The notes: generated from the letters alone by a model not told the origin. A stretch of DNA of 58,846 nucleotides from Armatimonadota bacterium (GCA_030649165.1 JAUSGG010000166.1:1-58846); one strand, 5' to 3'; shown: positions 10,009 through 19,067, numbered from the stretch's first letter. Program-made: numbers and translations.

Positions 10009-10344
10009 CGTCTGTTCAGGTCTGTGCATCAAGCTCTACGTTTCAAGACGACAGGATTGTGGGATAAGAGAGTAGCTAACACAGAAGTTACGTGGTCGGA
10101 AAAGAGTTGGGCTGGGGTTTCCGGACTCCGGCCCGTTTTCATTGGAGGGTGTGAGTTCAGGGAAGAACGCAGATGAACGCAGATAACCGCCGATTGATGT
10201 GGATGGGAGGGGACTGCGCGAACTGACTTTGTGGCAATACCAGACGTTGGATCATGGAGATCGTTCCCAGGATAGACAGATGGGCCACGTCACGAACACA
10301 CGCGTGGCCCAGTCGGTTACGGGTTCGGCTCAGGCTTCATCTGG
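10009..10344. repeat. Intergenic region with dispersed repeat and hairpin
   Basis: A GAACGCAGATGAACGCAGAT block (about 10163-10185) is the same family as at 3239 and 48565. TGGGCCACG (10281-10289) and CGTGGCCCA (10303-10311) form a perfect 9-bp stem with a 13-base loop just past the end of the next minus-strand gene. It may be a terminator but has no T-run. No gene seen. Confidence 0.6.
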
Positions 10345-12186
10345 TCAGGATCCCGCCTTCTCTTGCGGCAAGCCAAAACTGAAAGCCGCTGTCCCCGCTT
10401 TTCTCTTGATCACCACAACGCCAACCCCAGACACGTACTTCAGCTTTTCCGGGAAAGATATGCCTCCCAAAGCCCACCGTATAGCTGTGGCGTCGAGGAA
10501 ATCTCTCGAGTCAAGATTACCAAACCCATCCTGCGCGAGCAAACTCTGCAATTCTGGCATCTCACATTGAAAAACGAGAGGGTCTGTCGGATCACTGTAG
10601 GCGGTCAGAAGAATGTCTGGTTCCCTATCTGCTGGTCGGCTGTCAGTATTGGGCTTAGTGCAGTAATCCTTGGACACACCCCACACAAGAATCGAGGTCT
10701 CAGGGAGCCCAGGGGATCCCAGGCGCAACGTGCTCCCCGGGGTCATCCCGCCGGAATCTTGTGGCGCTTCGCATTCAACCTTCACACGCAGTCCCGTCGT
10801 GGTGGTACTGGTAACACTATGCTGCGTGGTCAAAGCCAGGCTTGCGAGAAAGCCAGCATCCGTAGCAGTAGACGGAGTTCGCCGAAACTCAATAACTGGA
10901 AGTATGTACTGCTGCATCTCGCCGTACACGCGGCACTTGGTGGCCCGCACGATGCTCTCGCTGAGCGGTACTATGGCGATCATGTCCGTGCCCACGAAGT
11001 CCAGAGACTCGCCCGCTTCTCGTCGCGGCGATCCTTTTGAACTCTCTTCGGCCAAGGACACTAGCCTCTTGGCAACCGCAGATTTCAGCTGCTCAGCATG
11101 CTTTCCAGCCTGGTACCAGTACGCGAACTGCGCGTAAGCGGCCAAGGAATCCTTATCGCAAGCTCTACTCCACTCCTGATCCTCGATCTCTTCTATCCTC
11201 AGATGTGCATCGTTGGCGAACTTGCCGTCAGGAAATGCGTTGAGGTAGCCGTAGCACGCACCAACTCCTCCAACCGACTCCACTTGTTTCCACAGAATTC
11301 CCTCCACCCGCTCTAGCGTTGCCTTCGCGCTGATAGCGAGATCACTGTCCGGATGCTTGGCCAAGAAGAGCTGGCAAGCCTTCCCAATGACCCTTGCGTT
11401 GGTTACCGGCAAATCTCCCTTCGGCGCCGCAAGGCTGAACTCCGACTGCCCGACATTGGACCTACTGGGATCTCCGAATACGAGACGCAACCACGGAGCT
11501 GGATCCCCGGCGTATGGTAGCTTCAACCCGTCGTCGCCCCCTCCGGAACCGAGAGACTCCATTCCTTTCATGGCTTGGCTAATCGCCTGCCACCTGAACT
11601 TAGGCCGCAGCAGGGTGATCTCTTCACGGTACTTCCCTACTCGTTGTGTGCGCCCCAAGGCAAGGTCAGCGTACTTGGACTTGCGAACTGAAGTGACGGC
11701 GCCGTCGGGTGTCCGCACCTCCTCGGTACCGCTTCGCAGAGGGCCGACTTCAGCGTACGCCTCGACGCACTTGCTGAGCAGATCAATGCTCTGAGGATGA
11801 TCCCCTGTGCTAAGCGCCGCCCACACGCGATCCATTGCCTGGTCAGCCATGCCACAGCACTCAGCAGCCAGCTTCCTGTTCTTATCCCACAGGGTCGCGC
11901 TCGCTCCCCTCAAGCGCTCCAAGAACTCCAAGTACGCTTCCGTAGTGTGGACGGCTTGGGTCTTCTGCCAAACCGCCTCAACTGCTGTCCGAGCGGATTC
12001 CCCCTTGGGGTGCTCTGTAACCTCTCCCCAGAGCGCCACCGCATCTTCCTCACGGGTGGCGCTGGGCGCAATGGTAGACGGTCCGTCGTCCGCCATTGCG
12101 GCTCTCGTTGGTAGCCACGGAGCGACCACGCCAGACACAGCCATCCACAGGGCCGCTATCCATACTGCTCGCCTCGCCTTACTCAC
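10345..12186 (-). CDS. Large secreted hypothetical protein
   Basis: A 613-residue protein with a typical signal peptide (AVWIAALWMAVSGVVAPWL, then TRAAMADD). The GTG at 12186 is chosen because AGAGGAGG lies ten bases upstream and the signal peptide then begins MSKARRAVW. The body is mostly helical; segments such as YLNAFPDGKFANDAHLRIEE and FLAKHPDSDLAISAKATLE look like degenerate TPR/Sel1-like helical repeats of envelope lipoproteins (for example BamD-like). The C-terminal 200 residues look beta-rich. I do not recognise a family. It stands alone on its strand, 206 bases beyond the ferredoxin operon end. Confidence 0.75.
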   Translation of the reverse strand: MSKARRAVWIAALWMAVSGVVAPWLPTRAAMADDGPSTIAPSATREEDAVALWGEVTEHPKGESARTAVEAVWQKTQAVHTTEAYLEFLERLRGASATLWDKNRKLAAECCGMADQAMDRVWAALSTGDHPQSIDLLSKCVEAYAEVGPLRSGTEEVRTPDGAVTSVRKSKYADLALGRTQRVGKYREEITLLRPKFRWQAISQAMKGMESLGSGGGDDGLKLPYAGDPAPWLRLVFGDPSRSNVGQSEFSLAAPKGDLPVTNARVIGKACQLFLAKHPDSDLAISAKATLERVEGILWKQVESVGGVGACYGYLNAFPDGKFANDAHLRIEEIEDQEWSRACDKDSLAAYAQFAYWYQAGKHAEQLKSAVAKRLVSLAEESSKGSPRREAGESLDFVGTDMIAIVPLSESIVRATKCRVYGEMQQYILPVIEFRRTPSTATDAGFLASLALTTQHSVTSTTTTGLRVKVECEAPQDSGGMTPGSTLRLGSPGLPETSILVWGVSKDYCTKPNTDSRPADREPDILLTAYSDPTDPLVFQCEMPELQSLLAQDGFGNLDSRDFLDATAIRWALGGISFPEKLKYVSGVGVVVIKRKAGTAAFSFGLPQEKAGS

Positions 12187-12392
12187 TATGCACACGCCTC
12201 CTCTTGTTACGCCAATGCCACGAATTGATTCCGCAACCAAGCTTGGCGCCTACTACCATATTCACCGGGGAGCGCTGATTTGTCCTCTCTAGCTACCCGG
12301 GAGATTCGCGGCATCGGTGTGTATGGGGGGACACGCTTTTCGTGTCGAAGCCCCGGCTGGCCAACTGACGGCTGGATGCTGAGAGCTGGGAG

Positions 12393-14009
12393 CTACGTCC
12401 CCGCCTGTTTCGGCCGCTCTTCGCCGAGTTCGACGGCCTGGTCGCGGAAGCGTTTTTGTGTTTCTCGGGTCCAGTGGCGGCGGTCGCCGAAGGAGAAGGC
12501 GCGGATGGCGGATTGGGGCTGGATCGGGCAGTGTTGTTCGCAGATGCCGCAGCCGGTGCATTTGTGGTCGTTTACGAAAGGCCGGCTGACGCCGTCGACC
12601 TTCTTCCAGTAGACGGCGTTGTAGGCGCAGACCTCGTCGCAGACCAGGCACGGTTTGTCGGAATTCCACACCCAGCAACTGCTGCGGTCGATGATGGCCA
12701 TGCCGATAAAGAGGTAGTCCTTTTCCTTGACCGTGAACGGTTGGATCGCCTGAGTGGGACACACGGCCTGGCATAGGTTGCACTTCTGCGTGCACTCGCC
12801 GATTTGCGGGATGAGGATTGGGGTCCAAATGCCTTCCAGTCCAGCTTCGAGCAATGCCGGCTGGAGTCCGTTCGTGGGGCAGACTTTCATACACTGGCTG
12901 CAGCGGGTGCAGGTGGCGAGGAACTCCTCTTCCTCCATCGCGCCCGGCGGCCTGATAAGCTGCGGACTGCTGGTTTTGATCTCGCTGTCGCGGCTTCGTT
13001 TGGCGCTGACGTGGGTCTTGGCGGCGGCGACCCAGACCAGGCCGAGCGCGGCGGACTGCAGCACGCGGCGGCGATTCAGGTCGTAGTCGGCCGTGTAGCC
13101 CTCTGAGGAGAAGCCGGGGCGGATGACGGTCACCAATGGCTGGCACGACCTGGTGCAGTTGTAGCAATAAATGCACTCAGGCGCGTCGTATTCCATCGGG
13201 TTCTCCAGGATGGCCGCCATTTTGCACTCCCGTGCGCAGAGCGCGCAGTCGGCGCAGCCCCCGCTCACGATCCGGCGCATCATCGAAAACTTCGACAGCA
13301 ATCCCAGCAGCGCGCCGAGCGGGCACAGGTTACGGCACCAGAACCGGCGGCTGAAGGCATTGGCCGCGACTATGCCGGCGAGGATGAGGAACGCGACGAG
13401 GTTCATGCGGAAGAAGAGTTGGCTCTCCGGCATGAACCGATTAGCCGATAGGAATTGCAGCCGGTCTCCTACCACGGGGAGTCCGCCGAGCGCGGCAAGG
13501 GCCATTTGCGCGGGGCCGATGAACGCGAAAGTGAACGCGCGAGTGAGCAGGCTTATCGGGTCGAAGAGGTAGGCGATCTGCGCGGAGAAGAGGGCCGTGA
13601 CGGCGACGGCGATGAGGACGTAGTATTTCAGCTTCTTATATCGCATGTCGGGCAGGACCTTGCGGCGCTTTCGCCAGAAGGCGTGGTCGGCGGCGTCCAA
13701 AATCGCGCCGAGCGGGCAAATCCAACCGCAGAAGAACCTGCCGAACACGATGGTGAGGACGACGATTGGGAGCGCGTAGAGGAGCGAGATGGTTATGATC
13801 TTACGCGCGGCGAGCATGGCGGTCGCGCCGATGAGGGGGTCGATGCGCAGGAAGAAGTCCACGGGAGCCCGGGACATCGGCGTCATGTTTCCCTGCGGAT
13901 CGCTGCGACCTATCGTGGACAGGAACAAGAAGACGAACCAGAGCAGAAAGACGGATTGGATGATCCGGCGGAGAGTTTGCATGTTCAGGAGGCTCTTCAT
14001 ATTCATCAC
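12393..14009 (-). CDS. Membrane polyferredoxin, NapH-NapG-like fusion
   Basis: Predicted inner-membrane electron carrier of 538 residues. Residues 15-240 form a NapH/NosR-like membrane domain with about four or five helices and two CxxxCP motifs (FFCGWICPLGA at 92-102, WCRNLCPLGAL at 224-234). Two 4Fe-4S clusters follow (Cys252/255/258/262 and 279/282/285/289). Then LNRRRVLQSAALGLVWVAAA (311-330) resembles an internal Tat or anchor segment, and residues 360-510 carry several more CxxCxxCxxxC sets, NapG-like. It appears to fuse two proteins that are separate in nap operons. It is the last gene of the DUF362 operon. Quinol oxidation to a periplasmic partner is the family analogy. Confidence 0.85.
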   Translation of the reverse strand: MMNMKSLLNMQTLRRIIQSVFLLWFVFLFLSTIGRSDPQGNMTPMSRAPVDFFLRIDPLIGATAMLAARKIITISLLYALPIVVLTIVFGRFFCGWICPLGAILDAADHAFWRKRRKVLPDMRYKKLKYYVLIAVAVTALFSAQIAYLFDPISLLTRAFTFAFIGPAQMALAALGGLPVVGDRLQFLSANRFMPESQLFFRMNLVAFLILAGIVAANAFSRRFWCRNLCPLGALLGLLSKFSMMRRIVSGGCADCALCARECKMAAILENPMEYDAPECIYCYNCTRSCQPLVTVIRPGFSSEGYTADYDLNRRRVLQSAALGLVWVAAAKTHVSAKRSRDSEIKTSSPQLIRPPGAMEEEEFLATCTRCSQCMKVCPTNGLQPALLEAGLEGIWTPILIPQIGECTQKCNLCQAVCPTQAIQPFTVKEKDYLFIGMAIIDRSSCWVWNSDKPCLVCDEVCAYNAVYWKKVDGVSRPFVNDHKCTGCGICEQHCPIQPQSAIRAFSFGDRRHWTRETQKRFRDQAVELGEERPKQAGT

Positions 14010-14086
14010 GAGTGGTTAGTGGTTCGTGGTTAGTGGTTAGTGGTTAGTGCAGACCGATGCGTCCGGTCACTAATCACGAACCACTC
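14010..14086. repeat. Tandem GGTTAGTGGTTAGTGG spacer
   Basis: A short spacer between the ferredoxin and DUF362 genes made mostly of GGTTAGT tandem repeats (about 14022-14048), followed by a partial inverted copy (CACTAATCACGAACCAC, about 14067-14085). Confidence 0.7.
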
Positions 14087-15019
14087 CTAAACTCTCATCA
14101 TCTTGACCTTGTTCAGGTCGATTTCCCCCAGGCCATACTCGTGCGCCAGGCGGATGTGCTCGACGTTTTTGGGTTTCAGGCCGAAAAGGGTCGCGCCGTA
14201 GGCGTCGACCGCGACCGGGTCGGCGCCGGCGATCACCTGGCCGACGTCTTTTGTCTCGCCCGGCCCCTGCGGGCCGTTGGTCAGGAGTATTCGGTTGGCG
14301 TCGAGTATGGTCAGCGTCGGACGGACGGCGCGGCAGAATTCGGCGATGCACTGATGTACGCTTTGGCTTGAGTGCCACGGCTGACGGCTCCAGATGACGC
14401 CCATCAGGTTCTTCATACCGAGGCTGACCTTCGTGTCGCTGTGGCATTTGCCGATCGGGACGTTTATGAGCACATCGGCGTCGAGCACGTCGCTTATGAC
14501 CTGCTCGTCGCTGAGTATCTGAGCGCCGGGGACGGTCAGTTTCCGGTACATATTCTCGTTGCCGGCTGAGACGACTCTGGCCCCCTCGCGCTCGCAGGCC
14601 GGGCGGATGCCGGTAATCTGGAGGACCATTTCGGCGGGCCGGTTGATAACGTGATCGACCACGATGATCTCCGACGCTCCCGCTTTCCCGCACAATTCGA
14701 CTATTGCGGCGAGGACCTTCGGGTTAGTGGTGGCGGCGTCCTCGGGCCTTCTGGCCCAGGCGGCGTTGGGTTTGATGACCACACGGTCGTCCTTCTTGAC
14801 AAATGCGGACATCCCGCCGAGCGCGCCGACTGCCGCCGCGACGAGGGCCGCGGGGTCTTTGCCGCTCGCGACGGCGAGCTTGCCCGCTACCGAAGCCGGC
14901 GACTTGCCGACCCTCGCCTTGCCTCCGCTCTGTTTGCCGTCGCCGCAGCCGGTCAGGGCAAACATCGCGCCCGTGGCGCCCGCGGTGATCAGGAACTCGC
15001 GCCTTGTCAGTCCGCTCAT
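14087..15019 (-). CDS. DUF362 protein, Tat-exported lipoprotein
   Basis: A 310-residue DUF362 protein, a family of unknown function often found with ferredoxins. It starts LTRREFLITAGATGAMF, a twin-arginine signal, followed by the lipobox LTGC (Cys25), so it should be exported folded and lipidated. The body carries KPNAAW, INVPIGKCHSDTKVSLGMKN and AGADPVAVDAYGATLFGL, conserved DUF362 landmarks. It overlaps the previous gene by four bases (ATGA). A folded export route implies a cofactor loaded in the cytoplasm, but no Fe-S motif is obvious, so the cofactor is unknown. Confidence 0.88.
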   Translation of the reverse strand: MSGLTRREFLITAGATGAMFALTGCGDGKQSGGKARVGKSPASVAGKLAVASGKDPAALVAAAVGALGGMSAFVKKDDRVVIKPNAAWARRPEDAATTNPKVLAAIVELCGKAGASEIIVVDHVINRPAEMVLQITGIRPACEREGARVVSAGNENMYRKLTVPGAQILSDEQVISDVLDADVLINVPIGKCHSDTKVSLGMKNLMGVIWSRQPWHSSQSVHQCIAEFCRAVRPTLTILDANRILLTNGPQGPGETKDVGQVIAGADPVAVDAYGATLFGLKPKNVEHIRLAHEYGLGEIDLNKVKMMRV

Positions 15020-15576
15020 TTTGGCTTCGCCGCCTTCTTGAGGATTGTTTCCAGGAAACCTCCGATCTCGTTGCGAGCCTTGGCTCCGCCGTACATCGAA
15101 GTGACGGTGATGTAGTACTTGCCCGCATAGGCGTATCCGAGGGACTGCTCTTGGGAGTAGGCTATTGCCATCTCGTGCTTCGGCTGCGCGGCTGCGCCTC
15201 GCATCCCAGGCAACGAGAACCGAATGCGATTTGCTTTGTTCGCTTTGATCTCGGTGTCGAAGAACGTCTCGGCGGTTTTCTTCGACTTCATGGTGTGGAC
15301 GGTGACTTCGACGATATCCGGGCCGCGTTGGTAGAGGTTGCGGGCGGCGTCCAAGACCCCGGCTTCGAGATAGCGTTCGTAGCCGCCGTCGTAGATATCA
15401 GTGAGGTCCTTTCCTTTGGCGTACTGTTGCGCGTCGGGGACCGCTTTCCAGCCTTTGAGGCCGGCGTCCTTCGCGATTGGAAGGATCTTGACGGCGGCGG
15501 GCTGGACCTGGCCCGCAAAGGCGGGCCACATCGCGAGCGCAAGAAGGAAGATGGAGAAGGACCTGGCGAACTTCAT
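15016..15576 (-). CDS. Periplasmic DUF6599-like protein
   Basis: A 186-residue secreted protein with a cleavable signal (residues 1-21, ending MWPAFA). The segment DIYDGGYERYLEAGV and the following beta-rich stretch resemble DUF6599 proteins, in which a tyrosine-rich GGAELYLEYG-like motif is common; this assignment is from memory of the pattern and is moderate. It is sandwiched between two DUF362 genes, overlapping one by four bases and separated from the other by three, so all three are one translational unit. Confidence 0.7.
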   Translation of the reverse strand: MKFARSFSIFLLALAMWPAFAGQVQPAAVKILPIAKDAGLKGWKAVPDAQQYAKGKDLTDIYDGGYERYLEAGVLDAARNLYQRGPDIVEVTVHTMKSKKTAETFFDTEIKANKANRIRFSLPGMRGAAAQPKHEMAIAYSQEQSLGYAYAGKYYITVTSMYGGAKARNEIGGFLETILKKAAKPK

Positions 15577-15579
15577 GGC

Positions 15580-16569
15580 TTAGATACTTACCATCTCGAT
15601 CTTCGCCGGGTCGGAATTACCGAGGCCGCGAGAGGTGGCGCTTGCCAGCCACCGGGCCGGCTGAGAGATCGGCTTGAGGCCGACTTGCCTGCGTCTCTCC
15701 TCGACAATCTGCCAGCCGGCGTAGTCCACGGCAACGGGGTCGGCGCTTACGAGTATGCTGTGGCAGTCCCAGAGGGCGTCGGGCTTGTTCAGACCGGGAC
15801 CTCCATCAGCAAGTGGTCGGATCGCGTCCACGACCACCAGTCGGGTCTTATCTTTGATCGCCGGAGCGGCGTTGATGTCCGCAAGATAGGGATCGCACCC
15901 GCCTTCGTGATACTGGCTGGGATTGTTGAACGAGCCGTAGTGGTTCTTCAACGCGCAGGTGATTCCGGCGATGCTGTGGGTCTTGAGAATCGGCACGTTG
16001 ACTAGCGCGGTGATATCGTGAGTGAGGATTTTGGTCAGCCGGCCCGTGAAGCTGCCGACTGTGATCTCGTCGCCCCACTCGTGGTCGTTGGCGTAACACT
16101 TCGGCCCGCCGTTCTTGTCGATCTTGTAGCCGCACTTGGCCAGATCGCCCGTGCCGCGGTCCCAGATGATGATGTTGCCCGGCTTGACGCCCGCGCTGAT
16201 AAGACCCGCGACGACGGCGTCAACGACCTCGGGGTGGGTGGACGCGTTCTTGCCGAAGAGGCAGTTGATCTTGATCCCCACTACGTCGTTCTTGTGGAAA
16301 TACTTTTTCCACGCGGCGGCAGAGGATTTGGCTCCGGCGAGCCTGGACATCCCCTGTCCCACCATTTTGTCGATGACGGTCCTGGAATAGCTGCCGTCGG
16401 TCAGCGACGCCGTGTTGGTGACCTTTACTACCCGCGACTTGCCGGAAGCGGACGGCCCGGCGGCCAGCGCTTTGCCGACCGCGGGAACGGCTGATACTCC
16501 ACTAATGGCGGCGCCTGTGATGACGGCCTGCCTCAGAAATTCGCGTCTTGAAAACTTGTCCCCCATCAT
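15580..16569 (-). CDS. DUF362 protein, Tat-exported
   Basis: A 329-residue DUF362 paralogue. The signal FSRREFLRQAVITGAAISGV is a twin-arginine signal without a lipobox cysteine, so the protein should be released or anchored. Conserved landmarks include KINCLFGKNASTHPEVVDAV, NVPILKTHSIAGITCALKNH and SADPVAVDYAGWQIVEE. It is the first gene of the operon that continues through the DUF6599-like protein, the lipoprotein DUF362 and the polyferredoxin. Sequence differs strongly from the neighbour at 14087, so the two are not a recent duplication. Confidence 0.88.
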   Translation of the reverse strand: MMGDKFSRREFLRQAVITGAAISGVSAVPAVGKALAAGPSASGKSRVVKVTNTASLTDGSYSRTVIDKMVGQGMSRLAGAKSSAAAWKKYFHKNDVVGIKINCLFGKNASTHPEVVDAVVAGLISAGVKPGNIIIWDRGTGDLAKCGYKIDKNGGPKCYANDHEWGDEITVGSFTGRLTKILTHDITALVNVPILKTHSIAGITCALKNHYGSFNNPSQYHEGGCDPYLADINAAPAIKDKTRLVVVDAIRPLADGGPGLNKPDALWDCHSILVSADPVAVDYAGWQIVEERRRQVGLKPISQPARWLASATSRGLGNSDPAKIEMVSI

Positions 16570-16675
16570 TACTCCTTGTTTGGTTGTTGGTTGTTGATTA
16601 ACCTCCCCCTAGCCCCCTCCTAAAAGGAGGGGGGATTACTAGCCCCGTCCTAAAGGGAGGGGGATTACGGGGGTA
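16570..16675. repeat. Palindromic GC-rich repeat, two tandem copies
   Basis: A GGTTGTTGGTTGTTG run precedes CCCCTAGCCCCCTCCT / AGGAGGGGGGATTAC, followed directly by a second partial copy with AGCCCCGTCCTAAAGGG. The same hairpin recurs at about 3950, 4205 and 17503. Confidence 0.7.
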
Positions 16676-17365
16676 CTAATCCCAGTCGAAGCTGGTCAGT
16701 GACTGGACGCCGGTCAATGCTTCGTTAAGGAGATCGAGGCTAACGCCGGTCGGAACGCGCAGCCGAATTTTCAGCATACGCAGGTTCGGCTCGCCCGTGT
16801 CCTCCATTCTGACGCCCTGAATCTCCACTCCGTGCCTGGTTATGGCTTCGTAGATGGCGGCCGGAGCCTGCTCCACTTCTTTCATTATAACCGTTAATTC
16901 TCGATAGCGCCTATGGGAAATCAGAGAATGCTCCACCCGGGTTATCACGCCGAGCACGACGAAGACGACAACGGCGGAGACAACGGCGAACGTTGCGAGT
17001 TCCCAGTTGACGCCGACGGCCATGCCGATGGCGGCAATGGTCCAAAGGCTGGCGGCGGTAGTCAGTCCTCGAACCGCGCTGCCCTGCCTGATGATCGTGC
17101 CGGCGCCGAGGAAACCGATGCCGCTGACTATCTGAGACGCGATTCTGGCCGGGTCCTGACTCTGGCCGGTGAAAGATACCGAGACGATCGTGAATACCGT
17201 CGAGCCCATGCAGACGAGCATGTGTGTTCGGAGTCCAGCCGGGCGGCCGTGAGTTTCACGCTCGTAGCCGACAAGCGCTCCGAGGACGCCGGCGAGGACA
17301 AGCCGGGCGACCATATCGAGCAGACCGATATCCAGGCCGGGTTGTGAAACCGCGGCGAATGGCAT
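16676..17365 (-). CDS. MgtC/SapB-family membrane protein
   Basis: About 229 residues: an N-terminal membrane domain of five or so helices with the family signature GALVGYERE, then GLRTHMLVCMGSTVFTIVS and GIGFLGAGTII, and a soluble C-terminal ACT-like domain (ELTVIMKEVEQAPAAIYEAI). MgtC proteins affect magnesium limitation survival and ATP synthase in other bacteria; the role here is unknown. The ATG at 17365 has GGAGG five bases upstream, so I reject the 40-codon upstream extension. It follows the GNAT gene on the same strand with a palindromic repeat between. Confidence 0.88.
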   Translation of the reverse strand: MPFAAVSQPGLDIGLLDMVARLVLAGVLGALVGYERETHGRPAGLRTHMLVCMGSTVFTIVSVSFTGQSQDPARIASQIVSGIGFLGAGTIIRQGSAVRGLTTAASLWTIAAIGMAVGVNWELATFAVVSAVVVFVVLGVITRVEHSLISHRRYRELTVIMKEVEQAPAAIYEAITRHGVEIQGVRMEDTGEPNLRMLKIRLRVPTGVSLDLLNEALTGVQSLTSFDWD

Positions 17366-17499
17366 TGTATCCTCCGTGCGCTCGCCGTAAACGACGAGCC
17401 TGGCAAAACTAAAAGCAACCTGAAGCAAGCTACCGGATTTGTGCGTTCCGGCAGTGTCGATTTCGGGAATAGGTTCCAGAACCACCGAAAGCCTGAGCG

Positions 17500-17537
17500 T
17501 TAACCTCCCCCTAACCCCCTCCTAGAAGGAGGGGGGA
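17500..17537. repeat. CCCCCTCCT palindrome
   Basis: CCCCCTAACCCCCTCCTAG pairs with AGGAGGGGGGATTACG in the short gap between the GNAT gene and mgtC; same family as at 3950 and 16600. Confidence 0.65.
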
Positions 17538-18014
17538 TTACGTCTTGCTCTGCTGGCCTGCGAGTGACAAGACCAGGGCTTCTTCGCCGCAGTCGGGGAA
17601 CTTTGGGCATCGGACGCATTCGGTCCAAATCTTCTGCGGCAGGTCGGCCTTGTCCACAAGCTGGAAGCCGTTCTTCTCGAAAAATCCCCGTTTGTAGGTA
17701 AGGGCGAAGACCTTTGGAACTCCGAGCTGCCGGGCTTCGTCCAGACAAGCCTCCAGGAGACTGGCTCCGAGACGCTGCCCCTGGGCCTTTTCGCTGACGA
17801 CGAGCGACTTGATCTCCGCGAGGTCCTCCCAGTTGATGTGGAGCGCGCAGCACGCGATGATCTCACCGTCCTTCTCCACGACGTAGTAATCCCGCAGGTT
17901 CTCGTACAGCTCGTTGAGCGACCTGTGCAGGAGCTCGCCCCTTTCGGCAAAGCCATTCACCAGCCGGTGGATGAAAGGAACGTCGCTGAGTTTAGCTTTT
18001 CTGATCGCTTTCAA
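17538..18014 (-). CDS. GNAT acetyltransferase, ArgA-like
   Basis: A 158-residue GNAT-fold acetyltransferase. SLVVSEKAQGQRLGASLLEA is the acetyl-CoA loop (Q/RxxGxG/A type). The C-terminal stretch KIWTECVRCPKFPDCGEEAL with its cysteines is typical of the short N-acetylglutamate-synthase-like proteins (PRK07757 type) that supply the first arginine step in organisms lacking full ArgA. Function is therefore probably glutamate N-acetylation, at moderate confidence. It overlaps the end of ispG by 23 bases and is translated with it; no arginine gene is nearby. Confidence 0.75.
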   Translation of the reverse strand: MKAIRKAKLSDVPFIHRLVNGFAERGELLHRSLNELYENLRDYYVVEKDGEIIACCALHINWEDLAEIKSLVVSEKAQGQRLGASLLEACLDEARQLGVPKVFALTYKRGFFEKNGFQLVDKADLPQKIWTECVRCPKFPDCGEEALVLSLAGQQSKT

Positions 18015-19056
18015 TTCTCTCGATTTCCTTCATCAGCTCATCTACGAGACGGTCTTCGCTGACCTTGCGAGCGGGCTCCCCTTTGACGAACACCATACCC
18101 ACGCCCGCGCCGCCCGTGATGCCCACGTCGGCCATCCGCGCTTCGCCGGGGCCGTTGACCGCGCAGCCCATCACGGCAACCTTTAGAGGTCGGGCAGGCG
18201 GCCTGTCCGAGAGTCGTTCCCTGACATCTTCAGCCAGGGCGGTTATGTCGATGCCGCATCGCCCGCAGACCGGACAGGAGATGATCGCAAATCGCGGCTC
18301 CCGCAGGTTCAGGGAGTACAGTATCTCCATTCCCACCTGGACCTCTTCGACGGGATCGGCCGTCAGTGATACTCGAAGGGTGTCACCTATGCCTTCGGCA
18401 AGAAGCGCGCCGATTCCTACCGCCGAGCGTATCGTTCCCTCACGGGCGAGCCCGGATTCCGTGACCCCGAGGTGGAGGGGATAGTCCACAAGCTCGGACA
18501 TGCGGCGGTAGGCGGCGACGGTCATCGGAACGTCGAAAGCCTTCAGCGAGATCACGATGTCATGGAAGTCCAGGTCTTCGAGGACCCTGACCTGGTCGAG
18601 CGCGCTTCGGGCAAGAGCTTCGGCGGATGGCTCGCCGTAGGCGGCGGTATCGACGGAGCCGGCGTTGACGCCGATGCGGATAGGAACTCCCCGCTGCGCG
18701 GCTGCCCTGGCGACGGCCTCGACCTTGTCGCGGGCGCCGATGTTGCCGGGATTGATGCGGAGCTTATCGACGCCGGCGTCGATCGCTTTGAGGGCGAGCC
18801 GGTGGTCGAAGTGGATGTCGGCGACGAGGGGTATTCTTATTTGCCTCTTTATGTCAGCGAGGGCGTTCGCTGCCTCGGCGTCGGGCACGGCGACGCGCGC
18901 GATGTCGCAGCCGGCTTCCTCCAGACGGCGGATTTGCGCAACCGTGGCATCGACATCGCGGGTGTCGGTGTTCGTCATCGATTGGACGGTGACGGGGGCG
19001 CCGCCGCCGATGGCGACCGGGCCAACTTTGAGTTGTCTCGTTTGTTTTCCGTGCAT
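17992..19056 (-). CDS. ispG: 4-hydroxy-3-methylbut-2-enyl diphosphate synthase IspG
   Basis: Penultimate enzyme of the MEP isoprenoid pathway, reducing ME-cPP to HMBPP with a 4Fe-4S cluster. From the ATG at 19056 it is 354 residues. The cluster ligands are Cys261 and Cys264 (SCPVCGRCG), Cys298 (MGCAVNGPGE) and Glu305. The TIM-barrel half starts VGPVAIGGGAPVTVQSMTNT. A perfect 11-bp inverted repeat upstream sequesters the GGAGG ribosome site. The first 11 codons have an exact 41-bp copy at 21488-21528 upstream of dxr. In this locus dxr, rseP and ispG are in the common order. Confidence 0.96.
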   Translation of the reverse strand: MHGKQTRQLKVGPVAIGGGAPVTVQSMTNTDTRDVDATVAQIRRLEEAGCDIARVAVPDAEAANALADIKRQIRIPLVADIHFDHRLALKAIDAGVDKLRINPGNIGARDKVEAVARAAAQRGVPIRIGVNAGSVDTAAYGEPSAEALARSALDQVRVLEDLDFHDIVISLKAFDVPMTVAAYRRMSELVDYPLHLGVTESGLAREGTIRSAVGIGALLAEGIGDTLRVSLTADPVEEVQVGMEILYSLNLREPRFAIISCPVCGRCGIDITALAEDVRERLSDRPPARPLKVAVMGCAVNGPGEARMADVGITGGAGVGMVFVKGEPARKVSEDRLVDELMKEIERIESDQKS

Positions 19057-19064
19057 GATACGGT
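19024..19064. repeat. 41-bp exact repeat, ispG copy
   Basis: Covers the ispG start codon, eight bases upstream and the first eleven codons. The identical 41 bases occur at 21488-21528, upstream of dxr and in the same orientation. Confidence 0.9.
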
Positions 19065-19067
19065 GGG

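Noticed and set aside
16676-17485. Longer mgtC start 40 codons upstream
   Set aside because: GGAGG sits five bases before the ATG at 17365 and the membrane domain begins there; the extension is polar and family-atypical.
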